Origin: an uncultured Lachnospiraceae bacterium
Lineage (GTDB): Bacteria > Bacillota > Clostridia > Lachnospirales > Lachnospiraceae
Assembly: GCA_946627575.1 (NCBI GenBank)
Contig: CAMOVS010000037.1
Span: 1 to 8,204, forward strand
Length of the DNA: 8,204 nt
Direction: 5' to 3'
The first letter of the stretch is position 1; the number at the start of each line of letters is the position of its first letter. Under the pieces are notes generated by a model. It had not been told where the DNA came from. It was given only the letters and a program-made list of their open reading frames with translations, and ran no database searches. Positions 1-5,716 of the stretch are shown one piece after another. The position numbers and the translations under genes were made by a program.

Positions 1-677
1 CGGACGTAAGACGGTGTGTTTTTATCATTGAGACTCAGAACGGCCGGGAGAATAATGCCTTTGAGACTGTGAGAGGGATCTTTTCCTCCAAGTCCAGGGA
101 CTTTATAACCGCCGTGGATGAGAAGAATATTCTCCTGGTCAAGGAGGTCCGCCAGGGCGAAGATTACAGCGACCTGACCAAGACGGCCCAGGTTATTGTG
201 GATATGCTTAATACCGAGGCTGTAGCCAGCGTCCACGTTTCCTTCGGAACGATTGTCAATGAGATCAAGGAGGTTTCGAGGTCTTATAAAGAGGCTAAGA
301 TGGCTATGGATGTAGGCCGGATATTTAATCCGGACAGGAATGTGGTAGCCTACAGCAGCCTGGGGATCGGACGGCTTATATACCAGCTTCCCCTGCCTCT
401 GTGCAAGATGTTTATCGGGGAGATCTTCGGAGAACGGTCTCCGGAGGAGTTTGATGAGGAGACCCTGCAGACTATCAATAAGTTCTTTGAGAATAATCTT
501 AATGTTTCTGAGACTTCCAGGCAGCTTTATATTCACCGCAATACTTTGGTATACCGCTTGGATAAGCTCCAGAAAAGCACGGGCCTTGATCTCAGGGTCT
601 TCGAAGATGCCATAACATTTAAGATTGCTCTGATGGTTGTCAAATATATGAATTACATGGAGACCGCAGGCTTCTAG
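1..677 (+). CDS. PucR/CdaR-type transcriptional regulator, C-terminal part (5' end outside window)
   Basis: The frame is open from base 3 to the TAG stop at 675-677, so about 224 C-terminal residues are visible and the true start lies upstream. The GTG at 69 is internal and has no ribosome binding site. The last roughly 60 residues form the PucR-type helix-turn-helix (HTH_30): a segment beginning LNVSETSRQLYIHRNTLVYR and continuing LDKLQKSTGLD, at about bases 498-590. The stretch before it, with VSFGTIVNEIKEVSRSYKEA, resembles the degenerate GGDEF-like middle domain of CdaR/PucR proteins. Family members bind DNA through this C-terminal helix-turn-helix and often respond to sugar diacids, purines or other small metabolites. 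The sensing domain is not visible, so the ligand cannot be named. The peptidase gene starts 58 bases downstream on the same strand, so co-transcription is possible. The family call is firm; any target is unknown. Confidence 0.85.
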   Translation, partial: DVRRCVFIIETQNGRENNAFETVRGIFSSKSRDFITAVDEKNILLVKEVRQGEDYSDLTKTAQVIVDMLNTEAVASVHVSFGTIVNEIKEVSRSYKEAKMAMDVGRIFNPDRNVVAYSSLGIGRLIYQLPLPLCKMFIGEIFGERSPEEFDEETLQTINKFFENNLNVSETSRQLYIHRNTLVYRLDKLQKSTGLDLRVFEDAITFKIALMVVKYMNYMETAGF

Positions 678-735
678 ATCTATGGCGGGCCTTGAATCCT
701 TACGATAAGATTATAGTGAACTCAAAGGAGGAACC

Positions 736-2061
736 ATGAGCGCAGACAGAATGGATAACAGAGATTACGAAATGCCGCAAGCAGACGGCGGGACGGCATC
801 CGGGACTCCCGCGGAGTCGGACATGCCGGGGGCCCGCAAGAAGAAAAAAAAGAAAGGAAGAGCCGGGGAGATCATCCTGTCCCTTCTTTTGATTCTGTCC
901 CTGCTGATGATTCCGGTTGGAAGCTTTCTGGGCTATCAGATCGGATTGGCTAAGGGGGCCACGGCCATTCAGGCTTCCGCCAGGGAATCCGGTGTGGATA
1001 ATGATCGGGTGATGAAGAAGCTTGAAACCATGGAGGGACTTGTTAATGATATGTTCCTCTTTGACGTCGACAAGGATAAGCTGGAGGAAGGAATCTACAA
1101 CGGTTTTGTATCCGGTTTGGGCGATAAATACGCCGCCTATTATTCTCCCGAGAATTTTAAGAAGATGCTGGAAGAAGACTCCGGTAAATATCAGGGGATT
1201 GGTGTAACCGTCATGAAGGATACGGTAACCAATTACGTACTGATTGAAGGCATATTCAAGAATACGCCTGCCGAAGAAGCCGGTCTCGAGAAGGGGGATT
1301 ATATCATTTCCGTCAACGGAAAGGATACCCAGCAGATGACCCTGGAAGAGGTTGTTTCCGAGATTAAGAGAGATGACAAGGAGACGGCTCTTATAAAGAT
1401 CATCCGTGATGGGGAGGAAAAGGAGTACGACATCAGAAAGACGGATGTCGTGATTGAATCCGTCAACTACAAGATGCTGGATAACAGCATAGGTTACATC
1501 GAAGTAACCCAGTTTATTGAGAATACAGATGAAGCTTTTATTAAAGCAGTGGATGATCTGGAAGCTCAGAAAATGAAGGGCTTGATCATTGATCTTAGGG
1601 ACAATGGCGGTGGTCTGGTGGACAGTAGTGTGAATATGGTGTCCCGGATCATTCCCAAAGGTGATATGGTTACCTATACTGAGACAAAAAAAGGTCAGAG
1701 AGACGAGTACAGGAGCAATAGCGATAAGACCGTATCCGTCCCCATTGTGATTCTGGTGAATGAAAATACGGCTAGTGCTTCTGAGATCTTCACCGGATGT
1801 CTGAGGGATTATAAGCTGGCGAAGACGGTAGGTGTTAAGACCTATGGCAAGGGCATTGTCCAGACCGTTTTATCCCTTGGGGATGGGTCTGCCATTAAGT
1901 TCACCATATCCAAATATTATTCACCCAATGGAATCAATATCCATGAGACCGGCATTGAGCCTGATGTCAAAGTGGAGATGACGGAAGAGGAGATTAAAGC
2001 AGCCAAAGATGATCCTTCCAAAGATACCCAGCTGCAGAAGGCCATTGAGCAATTCAAATAA
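736..2061 (+). CDS. S41 family C-terminal processing peptidase (Ctp/Prc type), membrane anchored
   Basis: A 441-residue serine endopeptidase that trims or degrades proteins outside the membrane. The N-terminus (1-34) is hydrophilic, followed by the basic run ARKKKKKKGR at 33-42 and one hydrophobic segment at about 45-66, consistent with an uncleaved signal anchor that places the catalytic part outside the cell. A PDZ domain spans roughly 150-235 (GIGVTV at 154-159; NTPAEEAGLEKGDYI at 176-190). The S41 core follows, with GYIEV at 253, DLRDNGGG at 286-293 and NENTASASEIF at 342-352. The inferred Ser-Lys-Gln triad is Ser347, Lys372 (in TYGKGIVQ) and Gln376; the 25- and 4-residue spacings match Ctp/Prc enzymes. 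The ATG at 736 has AAAGGAGG at 724-731. All catalytic motifs are present, so it should be active. In Bacillus, the paralogue CtpB acts in sporulation signalling; nothing here shows which role applies. Confidence 0.95.
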   Translation: MSADRMDNRDYEMPQADGGTASGTPAESDMPGARKKKKKKGRAGEIILSLLLILSLLMIPVGSFLGYQIGLAKGATAIQASARESGVDNDRVMKKLETMEGLVNDMFLFDVDKDKLEEGIYNGFVSGLGDKYAAYYSPENFKKMLEEDSGKYQGIGVTVMKDTVTNYVLIEGIFKNTPAEEAGLEKGDYIISVNGKDTQQMTLEEVVSEIKRDDKETALIKIIRDGEEKEYDIRKTDVVIESVNYKMLDNSIGYIEVTQFIENTDEAFIKAVDDLEAQKMKGLIIDLRDNGGGLVDSSVNMVSRIIPKGDMVTYTETKKGQRDEYRSNSDKTVSVPIVILVNENTASASEIFTGCLRDYKLAKTVGVKTYGKGIVQTVLSLGDGSAIKFTISKYYSPNGINIHETGIEPDVKVEMTEEEIKAAKDDPSKDTQLQKAIEQFK

Positions 2062-2074
2062 GATTGGGTAAATG

Positions 2075-2097
2075 TGATTCCGGGCTCCTGGGAATCA
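2075..2097. repeat. Short inverted repeat between convergent genes
   Basis: TGATTCC (2075-2081) and GGAATCA (2091-2097) form a 7-bp perfect stem with a 9-base loop. It lies in the 50-bp gap between the convergent peptidase and DUF5721 genes, where a bidirectional terminator would be expected. There is no proper T-run on either side: the plus strand continues GGAGATTTG and the minus strand CATTTACCC. At best it is a weak terminator. Confidence 0.35.
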
Positions 2098-2111
2098 GGA
2101 GATTTGATGAC

Positions 2112-2588
2112 TCATACCAGGCCGTGCTTTTTCAGAAAGCTTCGGATGGCGTCATCAAAAACTTCCTCCGGTCTCTTGTCAAGGGAGAAATCACTTCGGG
2201 CCAGGCCGGTGGTCAAGGTCAGCCCGGAAGGCTGATAGAGGATGTTGAGAAACATCCCGGGAGCCGGGTCGGAAAGGTCCTTTTCTCCGGTCCGGGCCAT
2301 AAGGAGACCTGCGGATTTTGAAGGGAGTGCCAGAATGATTTTCATGGAAAGGGGGAGCCGGTTTCCCCGGAGGATCGAATAGACCTGGGGCCGGACTTCC
2401 TGCCAAAGGATGTAGTCCTCGACGGGGACATTGTCGCTATCATAGAAGCGGGAGTGAATATGACCGTCGATCTGCCAGGATATGGCCATGGTAATGTGGG
2501 CCTGGCATAGCAAAAAACGGTCAAAGGTATCTGCTGACAAGAGCTGATGCATGAAGTTTCGGATATCGGTGATTTCTTTTGATAGCAT
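2112..2588 (-). CDS. DUF5721-type protein of unknown function
   Basis: A 158-residue protein, the only minus-strand gene in the window. From memory its pattern matches DUF5721, a family seen mainly in Lachnospiraceae: an N-terminal KEITDIRNFMHQLLSADTFD, then DGHIHSRFYD, the segment LWQEVRPQVYSILRGNRLPL, and near the end LTTGLARSDFSLDK. No function is established. There is no signal peptide, membrane helix or cysteine cluster, so it is probably cytoplasmic. The start is supported by AGGAGA on the minus strand (bases 2596-2601), seven bases before the ATG, and by an extended -10 promoter about 100 bases upstream. Plus-strand frames across this stretch lack these signals. It is convergent with the peptidase gene and divergent from the M18 aminopeptidase gene, so it forms its own transcription unit. 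That it is a real gene is likely; the family name is recalled, not searched. Confidence 0.8.
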   Translation of the reverse strand: MLSKEITDIRNFMHQLLSADTFDRFLLCQAHITMAISWQIDGHIHSRFYDSDNVPVEDYILWQEVRPQVYSILRGNRLPLSMKIILALPSKSAGLLMARTGEKDLSDPAPGMFLNILYQPSGLTLTTGLARSDFSLDKRPEEVFDDAIRSFLKKHGLV

Positions 2589-2633
2589 GACATAATCTCC
2601 TGATAATTGTTGGTGATGAATTGATTATGGAGG

Positions 2634-2667
2634 GAAAGCCGCAGACAGATGTGTCCGCGGTTTTCTT
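2634..2667 (+). terminator. Long hairpin with T-rich end, possible Rho-independent terminator on the plus strand
   Basis: Bases 2634-2665 form a nearly perfect 32-base palindrome: a 15-position stem with a GC-rich core (CCGC/GCGG, GACA/TGTC), one wobble and one mismatch, and a tight loop. On the plus strand it ends in TTTTCTT, as in a Rho-independent terminator. The only gene it could end is the S41 peptidase, whose stop is about 570 bases upstream, across the antisense DUF5721 gene. On the minus strand it lies in the predicted 5' leader of the DUF5721 transcript, where it is not followed by a T-run. It could instead be a leader structure for that gene. The fold is clear in the sequence; its role is inference. 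Confidence 0.45.
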
Positions 2668-2687
2668 GATGTATGTGCTTTGCCATT

Positions 2688-2717
2688 ATTGTAGCACAAG
2701 GATTCCCGGTGATACAA
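2688..2717 (-). promoter_or_regulatory. Extended -10 promoter for the DUF5721 gene
   Basis: Read on the minus strand, TGCTACAAT (bases 2696-2688) is a TGn-extended -10 element with five of six matches to TATAAT. A weak -35, TTGTAT (2717-2712), sits 18 bases further upstream. Transcription would begin near 2681 and give a leader of about 90 bases that includes the hairpin at 2634-2665. It faces away from the M18 gene. No equally good promoter is visible for that gene on the plus strand. Confidence 0.55.
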
Positions 2718-2799
2718 GGAAGAGGGGACGGCTTCTTCTGCAAATAAGGATTCAGGGCCTTACATAAAGGTTCGCGAGCAGTATATAAAGGAGGGCAAG

Positions 2800-4080
2800 A
2801 TGGAATTATTACAAGCCTGTCTGCGACAGGGAACTTCACCATACAGAACCATTGCTTTTGCCAGGCGTTTTCTTACGGAGAACGGCTTTGAAGAGATTAA
2901 GGTTGATGAAAGCTTTTCAGGGTGTGATAGCGGAAGATACTTTACGATGCCTTTCCCGGACGTCCTCTTTGCTTTCTGCGCCGGATCCGCCCGCAAGTCC
3001 CGTATGCCCCTGCGTATGGCCTTTGCCCATGTGGACCAGCCCGGTTTCAAACTCAAGGGACAACCGGATTTCAAGAGTATGGGCTGTGCCATGCTTAATG
3101 TAGAGATTTATGGGGGCATGGTGGATCACACCTGGTTTGATCGTCCCCTGGGCCTGTCCGGCACGGTGGCTCTCCGGGGTGAGAATGCCTTTTCTCCCAT
3201 TTTCAGGTATTACAGCAGCAAAAGACCGGTTGCGGTAATCCCGGGACTTGCCATTCACATGAACCGGGAAATGAACCAGGGATGGAAGATCAATCGGCAA
3301 AAGGAGCTGATGCCTCTGGTCGGACTGGCCGGCGGTCATTGGACTGATGAGAATTTCCTGCATTTTCTTGCCGGAGAATTGCAGGTGGAGGATTCCGAGA
3401 TCCTATCCTGGGATCTCAACCTTTATAATTACGATGAACCGGTTATCTTTGGCCTGGAAAAAGACATGCTATGTTCGCCCAGGCTGGATAATCTGGTCAG
3501 TGTGGCTGCTCTCCTGGAGTCTTTGCTGGAAGGAGAGAGGGACCGGGGCATTAATCTGATTGGTCTTTTTAATCATGAGGAGGTGGGAAGCCTGACCCGG
3601 TCCGGGGCGGATTCCATCCTGCTCCATGAGATCTTATGCCGTATTCTGGAGGGAGCCGGATGCTCACAGGACATGGTTCGGACTTCTCTGGCGGCCGGGA
3701 CCTTTTTGTCGGTGGACGGAGCCCATGCGGCCCACCCCAATTACCCGGATTGCGCAGACCCTACAAGCAGGGCCTATCTGGGCCAGGGATGCGTCATAAA
3801 GGTGAACGGAAGCCAAAAGTATGCTTCCGATTATCGCATGACTGCGATTCTTAAAGGCCTGGCTGAAAAATACGACATACCTGTTCAGGAAATCAACGAT
3901 AATAATAATATCCTGGGAGGAAGAACCCTGGGACCAATGATCGGTGCCGGCCTGGCTATGACAGGCTGTGACCTGGGCGTACCCATGTTGTCCATGCATT
4001 CTGCCAGGGAGACCATGTGCCTTCAGGATTATGAGAGCTTATGCCAGATCATCACGGCTTATTTCGTAGAGCCGGATTAA
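2800..4080 (+). CDS. M18 family metallo-aminopeptidase
   Basis: A 426-residue cytoplasmic dizinc aminopeptidase of the aspartyl aminopeptidase family, which removes N-terminal (often acidic) residues from peptides. Ligands can be placed by comparison with the family: His77 in AHVDQPGF, Asp230 in SPRLDN, catalytic Glu260 and ligand Glu261 in NHEEVG, Asp306 in SVDGAHAAHPNYP, and His400 in LSMHSARE. Other hallmarks are VEIYGG at 101-106, TWFDRPLGLSG at 111-121 and IPGLAIHMNRE at 147-157. Length and motif order fit a full enzyme. Some motifs depart from the textbook form: SVDGAHA in place of the usual S-DMAHA, and GGRTLGP at 373-379 in place of G-TIGP. The ATG at 2800 follows AAAGGAGGG (2787-2795). 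Ribonuclease HI starts 75 bases downstream on the same strand, with no terminator seen between them. Confidence 0.93.
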   Translation: MELLQACLRQGTSPYRTIAFARRFLTENGFEEIKVDESFSGCDSGRYFTMPFPDVLFAFCAGSARKSRMPLRMAFAHVDQPGFKLKGQPDFKSMGCAMLNVEIYGGMVDHTWFDRPLGLSGTVALRGENAFSPIFRYYSSKRPVAVIPGLAIHMNREMNQGWKINRQKELMPLVGLAGGHWTDENFLHFLAGELQVEDSEILSWDLNLYNYDEPVIFGLEKDMLCSPRLDNLVSVAALLESLLEGERDRGINLIGLFNHEEVGSLTRSGADSILLHEILCRILEGAGCSQDMVRTSLAAGTFLSVDGAHAAHPNYPDCADPTSRAYLGQGCVIKVNGSQKYASDYRMTAILKGLAEKYDIPVQEINDNNNILGGRTLGPMIGAGLAMTGCDLGVPMLSMHSARETMCLQDYESLCQIITAYFVEPD

Positions 4081-4155
4081 GACCGTCATGTTATTCTTTG
4101 TCTTTTGTACTGATGGAAGGACAGGGAAGTTGATGGCAGAAAGCAGGTGCAGAAT

Positions 4156-4650
4156 ATGAAAGTCGAGATATATACTGATGGATCATCCAGGGGGAATCCC
4201 GGACCTGGCGGTTACGGAACCGTTATTCTCTATCGGGCTCCTTCCGGTACGGTTCACCGGAGAGAGTATGCGGAAGGATTCCGCAAAACAACCAACAACC
4301 GCATGGAGATTCTGGCTGCTATAGTGGGCCTGGAGCAGCTGGTCCGGCCTTGCCAGGTGGACCTCTATTCAGATTCCCAATATCTGGTCCATGCCTTTAG
4401 CCAGCATTGGATTGATGGCTGGATCAAAAAAGACTGGAAGATGAGCACGAAGAAGCCGGTAAAAAACCAGGACCTGTGGAAAAGACTGCTGAAAGCCATG
4501 GAGCCTCATCAGGTGGAATTTCATTGGGTCAAGGGTCACGCCGGGCATCCGGAGAATGAACGTTGTGATCAGATGGCTGTAATGGCTGCGGAGGGGGATT
4601 CCCTAAAAGAAGACGCCTATTACGAGAGTGAGATCTTACAAAATAAATAA
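4156..4650 (+). CDS. rnhA: Ribonuclease HI
   Basis: A 164-residue endonuclease that cuts the RNA strand of RNA:DNA hybrids, clearing R-loops and replication primers. With the ATG at 4156 as residue 1, the metal-binding carboxylates are Asp8 (YTDGSSRGNPG), Glu51 (NNRMEI), Asp73 (YSDSQY) and Asp138 (NERCD), with the mobile His128 in VKGHAGHPEN. The Trp- and Lys-rich handle typical of the E. coli-type enzyme is present (HWIDGWIKKDWK), so this is the classic bacterial form. An in-frame GTG at 4147 would add three residues. I prefer the ATG because AAGCAGGTG at 4141-4149 is an almost perfect ribosome binding site for it, six bases away, and overlaps the GTG. It probably belongs to the M18 transcript. 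The final codons overlap the first arm of the downstream inverted repeat. Confidence 0.96.
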   Translation: MKVEIYTDGSSRGNPGPGGYGTVILYRAPSGTVHRREYAEGFRKTTNNRMEILAAIVGLEQLVRPCQVDLYSDSQYLVHAFSQHWIDGWIKKDWKMSTKKPVKNQDLWKRLLKAMEPHQVEFHWVKGHAGHPENERCDQMAVMAAEGDSLKEDAYYESEILQNK

Positions 4651-4691
4651 CTCTTTGTAAAATAAGGCTTAAGAATAGCAGTTTTTACAAA
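4636..4691. repeat. Three alternating complementary arms (TTACAAA / TTTGTAA / TTACAAA)
   Basis: Arm 1 is TTACAAA (4636-4642, in the last rnhA codons), arm 2 is TTTGTAAAA (4654-4662), and arm 3 is TTTTACAAA (4683-4691). Arm 2 can pair with arm 1 (7 bp, 11-base loop) or with arm 3 (9 bp perfect, 20-base loop), so the two folds exclude each other. Neither hairpin is GC-rich or followed by a T-run, so this is a poor terminator. Arm 3 lies immediately upstream of the extended -10 promoter at 4697-4705, where a regulator binding TTTGTAA-type half-sites could act. Confidence 0.5.
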
Positions 4692-4696
4692 TAATG

Positions 4697-4705
4697 TGTT
4701 ATAAT
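4697..4705 (+). promoter_or_regulatory. Extended -10 promoter for the alarmone synthetase gene
   Basis: TGTTATAAT is a perfect TGn-extended -10 element. No good -35 lies 17 bases upstream, which the extended element can compensate for. A second candidate, TGATAAAAT at 4707-4715, could use TTTACA at 4684-4689 but with a long 20-base spacer. Initiation from the first would be near 4712, leaving a leader of about 126 bases before the TTG start at 4838. Confidence 0.65.
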
Positions 4706-4732
4706 ATGATAAAATAATGAATATCATCCAGA

Positions 4733-4785
4733 CCCGGATATATGTGCGTCAGCACTGACAGCATAGGCAGTATGAGCGATCCGGG
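4733..4785 (+). promoter_or_regulatory. Foldable 5' leader element upstream of the (p)ppGpp synthetase gene
   Basis: CCCGGAT (4733-4739) pairs perfectly with ATCCGGG (4779-4785), closing a 53-base element. Inside it, TGCGTCA pairs with TGACAGCA (about 4745-4762) as a second stem with one bulged A and a GCAC loop. The GC-rich clamp stands out in an AT-rich intergenic region. It lies fully within the predicted leader and about 40 bases before the ribosome binding site. I cannot match it to a known riboswitch class by eye. It has no following T-run, so transcription termination is unlikely; control of translation or RNA stability is possible. Confidence 0.4.
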
Positions 4786-4824
4786 GGCTGGTTCTGAATA
4801 ATATAAAGCAACACGTAATATAAT

Positions 4825-4832
4825 AGGAGGTG
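4825..4832 (+). promoter_or_regulatory. Strong ribosome binding site that sets a TTG start
   Basis: AGGAGGTG is a full match to the anti-Shine-Dalgarno complement and sits five bases before the TTG at 4838. The next in-frame ATG is at residue 57, inside the conserved domain, so the TTG must be the start. A strong site combined with the weakest common start codon may hold translation at a moderate level. Confidence 0.8.
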
Positions 4833-4837
4833 GTTCT

Positions 4838-5641
4838 TTGGAAATACAACTTTGGAGAGAACTGCTTGATCCATATCAGCTCGCGGTGGATGAGCTGACC
4901 GTCAAATTCGAACATCTCATAACCGAACATAAAAAACGGGGGCTGTACTCGCCGATCGAGGCAGTGGATGGTCGGGTAAAGAGCATCGTCAGTATCCTCG
5001 ATAAGATGCAGAGAAAAGACATCTCCATGAATGATATCGAGGAGAAGATGGAGGATCTTGCCGGTATCCGGATAACCTGCCAGTTTGTGGAGGATATTGA
5101 CCGGGTAGTGAATCTGATCAAAAACCGCAATGATATGAGTGTCAAGTATGAGAAAGATTATGTCAGTCATATGAAAGACAGCGGCTACCGAAGCTATCAT
5201 ATGATCATAGTCTACCCGGTAAATACTATCAAAGGCGCCAAATTAATCAATGCCGAGATCCAGATCCGTACGATGGCGATGGATTTCTGGGCAACTCTGG
5301 AGCATTCTCTTCAATACAAATACAAGGAGAATATCCCGGAGCATATTAAGAAGAAGCTTATGGATGCTTCCAATGCCATCATGGAGTTAGACAGTGAGAT
5401 GTCCGATGTTAGGGATGAGATCATGGATGCGCAGAATTCTCACAGAATGAAGGAGAATCTTGTCAAAGATATCCTAAGCAACATTCAAAACCTTTATAAA
5501 GTCGCGAATCAAAAGGAAGTCACGAAGATTCAGGATGAGTTCTATAAGGTTTATGTGCTTGACGATCTGACCCAGCTCCAGCACTTTGCCAGACAGCTGG
5601 ATATCATATCGGAAGGATACAGGGCCCAGAGCCTGTCATAA
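4838..5641 (+). CDS. Small alarmone synthetase, RelQ-like GTP pyrophosphokinase
   Basis: A 267-residue cytoplasmic enzyme that transfers pyrophosphate from ATP to GTP or GDP to make (p)ppGpp, the stringent-response alarmone. The RelA/SpoT synthetase domain spans about residues 45-165: GRVKSI at 45-50, DLAGIRI with Asp73, YEKDYVSHMKDSGYRSYH at 104-121, and EIQIRT with catalytic Glu140, then FWATLEHSLQYKYK at 150-163. No HD hydrolase, TGS or ACT domain is present, so it is a single-domain synthetase and not the long Rel enzyme. It is longer than Bacillus RelQ (about 210 residues): residues about 166-267 form a charged, probably helical tail. Such enzymes are usually controlled at the transcript level, consistent with the dedicated promoter and leader seen here. 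The RsmF-like gene follows after 75 bases with no terminator. Family certain; the RelQ rather than RelP subtype is a judgement by eye. Confidence 0.93.
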   Translation: MEIQLWRELLDPYQLAVDELTVKFEHLITEHKKRGLYSPIEAVDGRVKSIVSILDKMQRKDISMNDIEEKMEDLAGIRITCQFVEDIDRVVNLIKNRNDMSVKYEKDYVSHMKDSGYRSYHMIIVYPVNTIKGAKLINAEIQIRTMAMDFWATLEHSLQYKYKENIPEHIKKKLMDASNAIMELDSEMSDVRDEIMDAQNSHRMKENLVKDILSNIQNLYKVANQKEVTKIQDEFYKVYVLDDLTQLQHFARQLDIISEGYRAQSLS

Positions 5642-5716
5642 AGCTTACCATTTGCAGCCTTTCTTAATCCTGTGGGGATGACGGGCCTGTAAATAGAGAC
5701 CTAAAAGGAGAAAAGC

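Noticed and set aside
2064..2321. Open frame of 85 codons on the plus strand just after the peptidase gene
   Set aside because: It lies opposite the DUF5721 gene, which has a recognisable family pattern, promoter and ribosome binding site. The plus-strand product resembles nothing and has no good ribosome binding site.
2761..2787. TACATA and TATATA as -10 elements for the M18 gene
   Set aside because: No acceptable -35 lies at normal spacing, and TATATA overlaps the ribosome binding site, leaving almost no leader.
2342..2842. Minus-strand open frame of 166 codons across the divergent promoter region
   Set aside because: It overlaps the DUF5721 gene in another frame, the intergenic promoter and the start of the M18 gene. 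Its translation is Pro/Ser-rich with no family resemblance.
4717..4758. ATG-initiated 13-codon frame in the alarmone synthetase leader, ending inside the hairpin
   Set aside because: A leader peptide was considered, but there is no ribosome binding site, it would begin about five bases from the predicted transcript start, and its codons show no run of one amino acid.
5620..5716. Possible terminator between the alarmone synthetase and methyltransferase genes
   Set aside because: ACAGG/CCTGT can pair near the end of the synthetase coding region, but no T-run follows and the stem is short, so read-through is more likely.
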